DNA of 9,533 nt from Streptomyces sp. NRRL F-5630. GTDB lineage: Bacteria; Actinomycetota; Actinomycetes; Streptomycetales; Streptomycetaceae. How positions within the stretch are numbered: the first letter of the stretch is position 1; the number at the start of each line of letters is the position of its first letter. Below the pieces are notes generated by a model. That model worked only from the letters and a program-made list of their open reading frames with translations. It made no database searches and had not been told where the DNA came from. The stretch spans positions 1-9,533 of the forward strand of contig NZ_JOGO01000122.1 in the NCBI RefSeq assembly GCF_000719475.1, given 5' to 3'. Of this stretch, positions 4,560 through 9,533 are shown one piece after another. The position numbers were made by a program, and so were the translations under genes.

Positions 4560-7500
4560 GGTGCGGGCTCCCCGGTGAGGGCCAGCTGTACGAGGCGGGG
4601 CCGCCGTCCGCGCCGTACGAGCATGCCGCGCCCCGGGGGCTGGTGGCTCGCGTGGACGCCGGGGAAGAGCTGCCCCTCGGCACGTTCGCCGTCCATGACG
4701 AGCGCGGTCGCACCCGTCTCGCGCAGTGCGGTGAGCAGCGGCTCGTACAGCGCGCGCCCCGCGCCGGCGGCGCGCCGGGCGAGGACGAAGTGCAGGCCGA
4801 GGTCCTGGGCCGAGGAGAGGTAGGGGAGGAAGGCGGCGAGGGGTTGCTGCCCGGCCGTGGCGAGGATGTCGTAGTCGTCGACGAGGATCACGATGCGCGG
4901 CCCGGTGAAGGCGGAGCCGCTCTCGGCGGCGTCCGGGTCGGCGCTCTCGGGCATACGCCTGGCGAGTTCCTTCGCGATGCCGGTGGCGAGGGCGTCGGCG
5001 AGTTGCGCGTTGTGCGCGTAGCCGCCCCGGTATGCCTCGGGGACAACACCGCGCAGGCCCCGGCGCGGGTCGAAGACGCCGAAGACGAGTTCCTTCGCAC
5101 TGTGCCGGGCGACAAGTTGGGAGACGACAAGCTTCAACAGGTTCGTCTTGCCGCACTCGTTGTCGCCGAGCACCAGCAAGTGCTGTTCCTGGCCGAAGAG
5201 ATCGAGGAGCACGGGGCCGAGGGTGTCCTGTTCGACGCCGAGCGGGACGCGGTCGGGTTCGGCGGCGGGGCCGGGCAGCCGGTTCGCGGGCAGTTCGGCG
5301 GGCAGCATCCGCACTTGCGGGGCGACCTCGCCGGGCCAGGCGGCGCGCAGGCTGCGCGCGGCCCGCTCGACGGCGCCGCCGAGGTCGCCGGTCGTGGCTT
5401 CGCGGTCGATACGGGGCAGGGCGACGTGGGCGAAGAGGCGGCCGTCGGTCAGGGCGCGGCCCGGGGCCGCCGCGTCGAGCGTCGCGGACAGTTTGCGGTC
5501 CACGGTGGAGTCGCCGGGATCGTTGAGGTGGAGTTCGACGCGGGTGCCGAAGAGCGACTGGGCGGCGATGCGGACGTCGTTCCAGCGCAGCATCCCTGCG
5601 ACGACGTGGACGCCGTAGGCGCCGCCCCGCTTGAGCAGATCCGTCACGTCCTCGTCGAGCGCGGCGAACTCCTCGCGAAGGGAGCCGTATCCGTCGATGA
5701 GCAACACCACGTCGGTGGAGCCGAGTTCGCTCGCTCTGCCTTGGGCGCGCAGGTGGCGCAGCTCGTCGAGCGAGTCGATGCCGTGGCGGCGGAAGGCCTC
5801 CTCGCGCGCGGCGAGCGCGGCGCGGACCTCCGCGACGGTGCGGGCCGCGCGCTCGTGGTCGGCGCGGCCGGCGATGCCGCCCACGTGCGGCAGACGGGAG
5901 AGTGCGGCGAGGCCGCCGCCCGCGAGGTCGAGACCGTAGAGCGCGACGTCGTACGGCGTGTGCACGAGGGCGAGGGAGAGGGCGAGGGTGCGCAGCAGGG
6001 TCGTCTTGCCCGACTGCGGACCGCCGATGACCGCGAGGTGCCCGCCCGCGCGGGTCAAATCCACGTACCAGGGCTCCTGCCGCTGCCGGGCGGGATCGTC
6101 GAGGACGCCGACGGGGACCCGCAGCGGGCCCTTGGGGCGCGGCAGGCGGAGCCCTTCGTGCGTGACCTCCAGAGGGCCCGCGGCCTGGTCGAGGGTTACG
6201 GCGCCGGGCAGGGGCGGCAGCCAGATGCGGCGTACGGGCGGTGCGGCGGCGAGCTGGTCGACCATGACACCGAGCAGCCCGGTCCCGGTCGCGGGCGGCG
6301 TGGCGGCGGGACCGGCCTCGGGAGCCGCCTCGGCGCTCGGCAGCGCGCGGGCGGGGTACGGCAGCACGCGCGGGGCCGCATCCTCCTCCCGCACGCGCAC
6401 GGGGCTCTCGTAACTCCCGGACACATAGGCCGCTTTGAAGCGCTCGTAAGTGGACGTGTCGACCTTCAGGTAGCCGAAGCCCGGGAGCGGCGGGAGGTGG
6501 AAGGCGTCGGTGGTGTCGAGGACGGTGCGGGACTCCTCGGCGGAGAAGGTGCGCAGGCCGAGGCGGTAGGAGAGGTAGGTGTCGAGCCCCTTCAGGCGCC
6601 CGCCTTCGATGCGCTGGCTGGCGAGGAGAAGGTGTACGCCGATGGAGCGGCCGATGCGCCCGATGGAGAGGAACAGGTCGATGAAGTCCGGTTTCGCCGT
6701 GAGGAGTTCACCGAACTCGTCGATGACGACGAAGAGGTGCGGGAGCGCTTCGAGGTCCGGCCGGCGTGTGGCGCGCTCGTGGGCGTACGCGCCGATGTCG
6801 GCGAAGTTCCCGGCGTCCTTGAGGACTTGCTGTCTGCGCTTGACCTCGCCCGCGAGCGAGGCGTGCACGCGCTCCACGAGCCCCGCCTGGTTCTCCAGGT
6901 TGGTGATCATCCCGGCGACGTGCGGGAGGCGCGTGAAGGGCGCGAAGGTGGCGCCGCCCTTGTAGTCGACCAGGACGAGGGCGAGTTGCTCCGGGGTATG
7001 GGTCGTCGCGAGAGCGAGGACGAGCGTGCGCAGGAGTTCGCTCTTGCCGGAGCCGGTGGCGCCGACGCACAGCCCGTGCGGTCCCATGCCGAGCTGCGCG
7101 GACTCCTTGAGGTCGAGAAGGACGGGCTCGTGCCGGTCGGTGAGGCCGATCGGCACCCGCAGCAGGTCGCGGGCCGAGCGTGGGCGCCACAACTCGGCAA
7201 GGTCGAGTCGGGCCGCGTCCTCGATGCCGAGGAGCGCGGGGAAGTCAACGGGCCCGGCGACGGGCGTCCCCTCGGCGGCCGACTCGGCGGAGAGCCGCAA
7301 AGGGGCGAGCGTGCGGGCGAGGCCCTCGGCCGCGGGGGTGCTCACCTCGTCGGCGAGCCCCGGCACGGGGCCCGGCGCGGGCCGGCCCTCGTCCTCCGCG
7401 GACACCCGCAGGTCCTCTACGAGCAGCCGTTCGCCGTCGACCGTGATCCGTACCGCCACGTGATCCGGTTCGTGCACCCGCTCGCTGAGCAGGTGCAGCA

Positions 7501-8551
7501 CCGTGACGCCCATGTCGGCGAGGCCGATCGCCTCGTCGGGGCGCCGGAGTTCGGCGGCGACATCCCCGTACGTGTCGCTGACGACGAGCAGCCGGTCGCC
7601 GAGCCGCAACGCCTCCCTGGCGGCGAGCCCCCGCCGCACCTCGGCCGCGTACCCGGCCCTGCGCCCGAGGTCGCCCGCGACGAGCGCGGCGAGTTCCGCG
7701 GGCGTGGCCGCGATGCGCCGCGCGGGCAGCGGCCCGTCGAAGCGCTGCGGGTCGAGGACGTGGGGCAGCCACTTCACCCACTCCCACTCCGCCTCGTCCG
7801 TGCTCGCGACGGCGAGCGCCACGTCGTCGGGCGCGTGCGTCGCCGCGGCCTGCACGAGCAGCGCGCGCACGACCCGCAGGACGTCCTCGCGCGCCCCGAC
7901 GACGCTGACGTTGCCGACGCCGTCGAGCGGTACGGTGAGCGGGAACCCGGCGGCGCTCGTGAAGCGCTGCCGCAGCGCCCGGGCCTCGTTGAGCATGAAG
8001 GGATCGGGCGGCGTCAGCACCCCCGAACCCGTCGCGTGCTCGGCGATGCCGAGGTCCCGCACCACGACGTCGCCCGTCCCGGCCCGTACGCGCAGGAAGT
8101 CGGCGTCGCCGCGCCGCCGCTCCCAGCGGCGCGCCGGGGCACGGACGAGGTCGAGCAGCGCGGCGGGCGCCGGATCGAGGAGCAACGCGGCTTCCCTGCG
8201 AGCCCGTTCCTCGTCCGCGAGCTCCTCGCGCAGGCGCTCCAGGTACTCCAGGTACCGCTCGCGCTGCACGCGCCGGGTGCGGCCAGCCTTGCCGCGCTGC
8301 GAGAGGAACAACGCGAGCGCGCCGCACAGCGCGAGCACGAGGACGAGCGCGCCGAGCATCGCGTACTGGCTGTTGCGGACGATCGTCATCATGACGACGG
8401 AACTCATCACCCCGGCGAGCGGCAGCAGCGCCGTCGCCGCGTTGCCGACCTTGCCCTCGGGCAGGTTCGGCGGGGGTTCGATCGCGCGCGGCGCGGGCGG
8501 CGGCAGGGGCCGCGTGGAGCGCGCGGGACGGTGGACGAGCCGCTGCGTCAT
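4556..8551 (-). CDS. eccC: Type VII secretion ATPase EccC (EccCa/EccCb in one chain)
   Basis: This 1331-residue FtsK/SpoIIIE-type motor powers and gates type VII (ESX) secretion at the inner membrane. Two membrane helices lie at about 36-58 and 63-83, then a coiled, Arg/Glu-rich stalk region. NBD1 has Walker A GATGSGKS (497-504), Walker B FVVIDEF with Asp611-Glu612, and the diagnostic LLLASQRIEGGRLKGLDTYL stretch (641-660). NBD2 has GGPQSGKT (843-850) but its Walker B is LLIDGY, without Glu. NBD3 has GDNECGKTN (1129-1137) and LVDDYD, also without Glu. Work on other EccC proteins showed that NBD1 hydrolyses ATP and that the last domain binds EsxB-type substrates; these residues fit that scheme. 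The length is typical of unsplit EccC. ATG 8551 overlaps the upstream stop by 4 bp and has only a weak Shine-Dalgarno, implying translational coupling. Confidence 0.97.
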   Translation of the reverse strand: MTQRLVHRPARSTRPLPPPAPRAIEPPPNLPEGKVGNAATALLPLAGVMSSVVMMTIVRNSQYAMLGALVLVLALCGALALFLSQRGKAGRTRRVQRERYLEYLERLREELADEERARREAALLLDPAPAALLDLVRAPARRWERRRGDADFLRVRAGTGDVVVRDLGIAEHATGSGVLTPPDPFMLNEARALRQRFTSAAGFPLTVPLDGVGNVSVVGAREDVLRVVRALLVQAAATHAPDDVALAVASTDEAEWEWVKWLPHVLDPQRFDGPLPARRIAATPAELAALVAGDLGRRAGYAAEVRRGLAAREALRLGDRLLVVSDTYGDVAAELRRPDEAIGLADMGVTVLHLLSERVHEPDHVAVRITVDGERLLVEDLRVSAEDEGRPAPGPVPGLADEVSTPAAEGLARTLAPLRLSAESAAEGTPVAGPVDFPALLGIEDAARLDLAELWRPRSARDLLRVPIGLTDRHEPVLLDLKESAQLGMGPHGLCVGATGSGKSELLRTLVLALATTHTPEQLALVLVDYKGGATFAPFTRLPHVAGMITNLENQAGLVERVHASLAGEVKRRQQVLKDAGNFADIGAYAHERATRRPDLEALPHLFVVIDEFGELLTAKPDFIDLFLSIGRIGRSIGVHLLLASQRIEGGRLKGLDTYLSYRLGLRTFSAEESRTVLDTTDAFHLPPLPGFGYLKVDTSTYERFKAAYVSGSYESPVRVREEDAAPRVLPYPARALPSAEAAPEAGPAATPPATGTGLLGVMVDQLAAAPPVRRIWLPPLPGAVTLDQAAGPLEVTHEGLRLPRPKGPLRVPVGVLDDPARQRQEPWYVDLTRAGGHLAVIGGPQSGKTTLLRTLALSLALVHTPYDVALYGLDLAGGGLAALSRLPHVGGIAGRADHERAARTVAEVRAALAAREEAFRRHGIDSLDELRHLRAQGRASELGSTDVVLLIDGYGSLREEFAALDEDVTDLLKRGGAYGVHVVAGMLRWNDVRIAAQSLFGTRVELHLNDPGDSTVDRKLSATLDAAAPGRALTDGRLFAHVALPRIDREATTGDLGGAVERAARSLRAAWPGEVAPQVRMLPAELPANRLPGPAAEPDRVPLGVEQDTLGPVLLDLFGQEQHLLVLGDNECGKTNLLKLVVSQLVARHSAKELVFGVFDPRRGLRGVVPEAYRGGYAHNAQLADALATGIAKELARRMPESADPDAAESGSAFTGPRIVILVDDYDILATAGQQPLAAFLPYLSSAQDLGLHFVLARRAAGAGRALYEPLLTALRETGATALVMDGERAEGQLFPGVHASHQPPGRGMLVRRGRRPRLVQLALTGEPAP

Positions 8552-9533
8552 CGCGTCCGCACCGCCCGCCCGAGCGCTTCGGCCGCGAGCCGCAGCGCTG
8601 TCCCGCGCGCGGCCTCGCCGAGCCGGTCCGCGTGCACGGGGCCGCCCTGCCCCAAGTGCCGGTCGTACGGCAGGAGTACAACGGGAACGCCGGGCTCGGC
8701 GAGATGCTCGCGCGCCGCCGCGGGGTCGAGAGTCGCGTCGGGAGAGGTCGCGTTGAGGACGACGACGGTGTTCTCCCGCGCGGCCGGGAGCAGGCCGAGG
8801 AGCCAGTCGAGAACCTGGCGGGTCCCGTGGACGCCTTCGGCGGTCGCCGGGGCGACGAGCACGCGGGCGTGCGCGGTGCCGAGCGCCGTGCGCGCGACCT
8901 GGCCTGGCAGCGAGTCGCAGTCGACGACGGTCACGCCGAAGTGGCGGCGCAGCGCGAGGGCGACCGTGTAGTACGTGCGCCCGGCGAGCGGATTGCCCAC
9001 CTGCCCCCGGCTCGCGGGCAGCAGCCAGCCACCCTCTTCGAGTTGCACGAGGTAGCCGGCCACGTCGGTGAGGCGCGTCTCCGGCGTGAGCACATCCGCG
9101 AGGTCCCCGACCGTCCAGCGCACGGTGCGGGCGCCGAGACGCAGCGGGAGCGTGCCCAGCGCCGCGTCGGCCTCCAGGCCGAGCACGGGGTCGTGCCGGT
9201 AGTGCGCGTAGGTACGGGTGAGCAGCGCCGCCACGGTCGACTTGCCCGCCCCGCCGCGCAAGGACGTCACGGCGAGGACCCGCCCCGTCGTGACCGGCTG
9301 CTGCACGGCCTCCGCGAGGCGCGCCGCGTCCCCCGCCTCCTTCGCCGCGGGCGCCGCGAGCCGCCGCAGCCCGGCCCCCGCCCGGCGCGCGAGCGCGTCG
9401 CCGTGGCGGGGCGCGCCAAGGGCGAGGAGGAGCCGGGGATCGGCGACGGGCGCGGGTTCGGGGACGGCGGCGGGGCGCTGGACCTCGCCCGGGGCACGGG
9501 GAGCGAGTTCGCGGCCGGGGGCGTCCTCGGGCG
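8548..9533 (-). CDS. MinD/ParA-like ATPase of the type VII locus (N-terminus beyond window)
   Basis: At least 327 residues are present and the frame stays open to the right edge, so the 5' end is missing. A GTG at 9306 looks like a start but encodes Val inside EAVQQPVTTGRV. Upstream codons continue a coherent protein: a Pro/Ala-rich stretch, then VADPRLLLALGAPRHGDALA and a basic Ala-rich helix. The C-terminal ATPase domain has the deviant Walker A RGGAGKST, where Arg stands before GG in place of the common Lys, then GLEADAALGTLPLRLG (switch I-like) and VTVVDCDSLPGQ (Walker B). A Pro-rich N-terminus plus MinD-like domain next to EccC recalls EspI-type proteins of ESX loci, proposed to modulate secretion. 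The stop overlaps the EccC ATG by 4 bp. The partner or cargo it positions is unknown. Confidence 0.9.
   Translation of the reverse strand, partial: PEDAPGRELAPRAPGEVQRPAAVPEPAPVADPRLLLALGAPRHGDALARRAGAGLRRLAAPAAKEAGDAARLAEAVQQPVTTGRVLAVTSLRGGAGKSTVAALLTRTYAHYRHDPVLGLEADAALGTLPLRLGARTVRWTVGDLADVLTPETRLTDVAGYLVQLEEGGWLLPASRGQVGNPLAGRTYYTVALALRRHFGVTVVDCDSLPGQVARTALGTAHARVLVAPATAEGVHGTRQVLDWLLGLLPAARENTVVVLNATSPDATLDPAAAREHLAEPGVPVVLLPYDRHLGQGGPVHADRLGEAARGTALRLAAEALGRAVRTR

Noticed and set aside
2329..4578. A 749-codon open frame on the + strand
   Set aside because: It is antisense to the TetR and DUF6177-like genes, crosses their promoter region, and has no recognisable domain or plausible start.
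4560..5156. Upstream extension of the DUF6177-like frame into EccC
   Set aside because: The extra 199 codons are Arg/Pro-rich translation of EccC in another frame. GTG 4559 with its Shine-Dalgarno and the 4-bp overlap is the better start.
4643..8971. A 1442-codon open frame on the + strand across EccC and the MinD-like gene
   Set aside because: It lies wholly antisense to two clear genes. Its composition (Gly, Glu, Arg, Val, Gln rich, no domains) is that expected from the complement of high-G+C codons, where stop codons are rare.

Overview
The window is about 70% or more G+C, has no in-frame TTA codons that I could find, uses GTG and TTG starts freely, and packs its genes with 4-bp stop/start overlaps. 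With the protein families present, this points to a chromosome of Streptomyces or a close actinomycete relative. I count eight protein-coding genes, one of them cut by the right edge. I saw no RNA genes, insertion sequences or CRISPR arrays.

Left block, + strand, 169-2297: a four-gene run with overlapping ends. It encodes (1) a secreted or cell-wall-sorted small protein with a signal peptide, a Pro/Ala/Ser-rich body, degenerate xPxTG motifs, a C-terminal membrane helix and an RRRR tail; (2) a class F sortase; (3) an ECF-type sigma factor; and (4) a single-pass membrane protein that is the natural candidate for the sigma factor's anti-sigma partner, though it lacks the usual zinc-binding anti-sigma motif. 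Upstream is a possible ECF-type promoter (about 55-81) followed by two GC-rich hairpins. This reads as an envelope module in which a sigma/anti-sigma pair could control a sortase and its substrate. That reading is inferred.

Middle, 2298-3113: a convergent gap of 121 bp with hairpins, a TetR-family regulator on the - strand, and its 107-bp upstream region. That region holds a 22-bp imperfect palindrome covering a good -10 box (TACAAT on the - strand), which suggests autorepression.

Right block, - strand, 3114-9533: part of a type VII (ESX) secretion locus, transcribed right to left. It begins with a MinD/ParA-like ATPase with a Pro-rich N-terminal part that runs off the window. Next is a complete single-chain EccC motor ATPase with two membrane helices and three FtsK/SpoIIIE-type nucleotide-binding domains, of which only the first keeps a full catalytic Walker B. 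Last is a soluble protein of unknown function that I believe is a DUF6177 member. All three overlap by 4 bp, so they are probably translated in a coupled way. The other core ESX genes (EsxA/B, EccB, EccD, EccE, MycP) are not in this window and would be expected further upstream, to the right.

The most interesting points are the sortase/ECF module beside a type VII locus, the sortase lacking an arginine at the usual position next to a substrate with non-standard APxTG motifs, and the uncharacterised gene locked to EccC by overlap.
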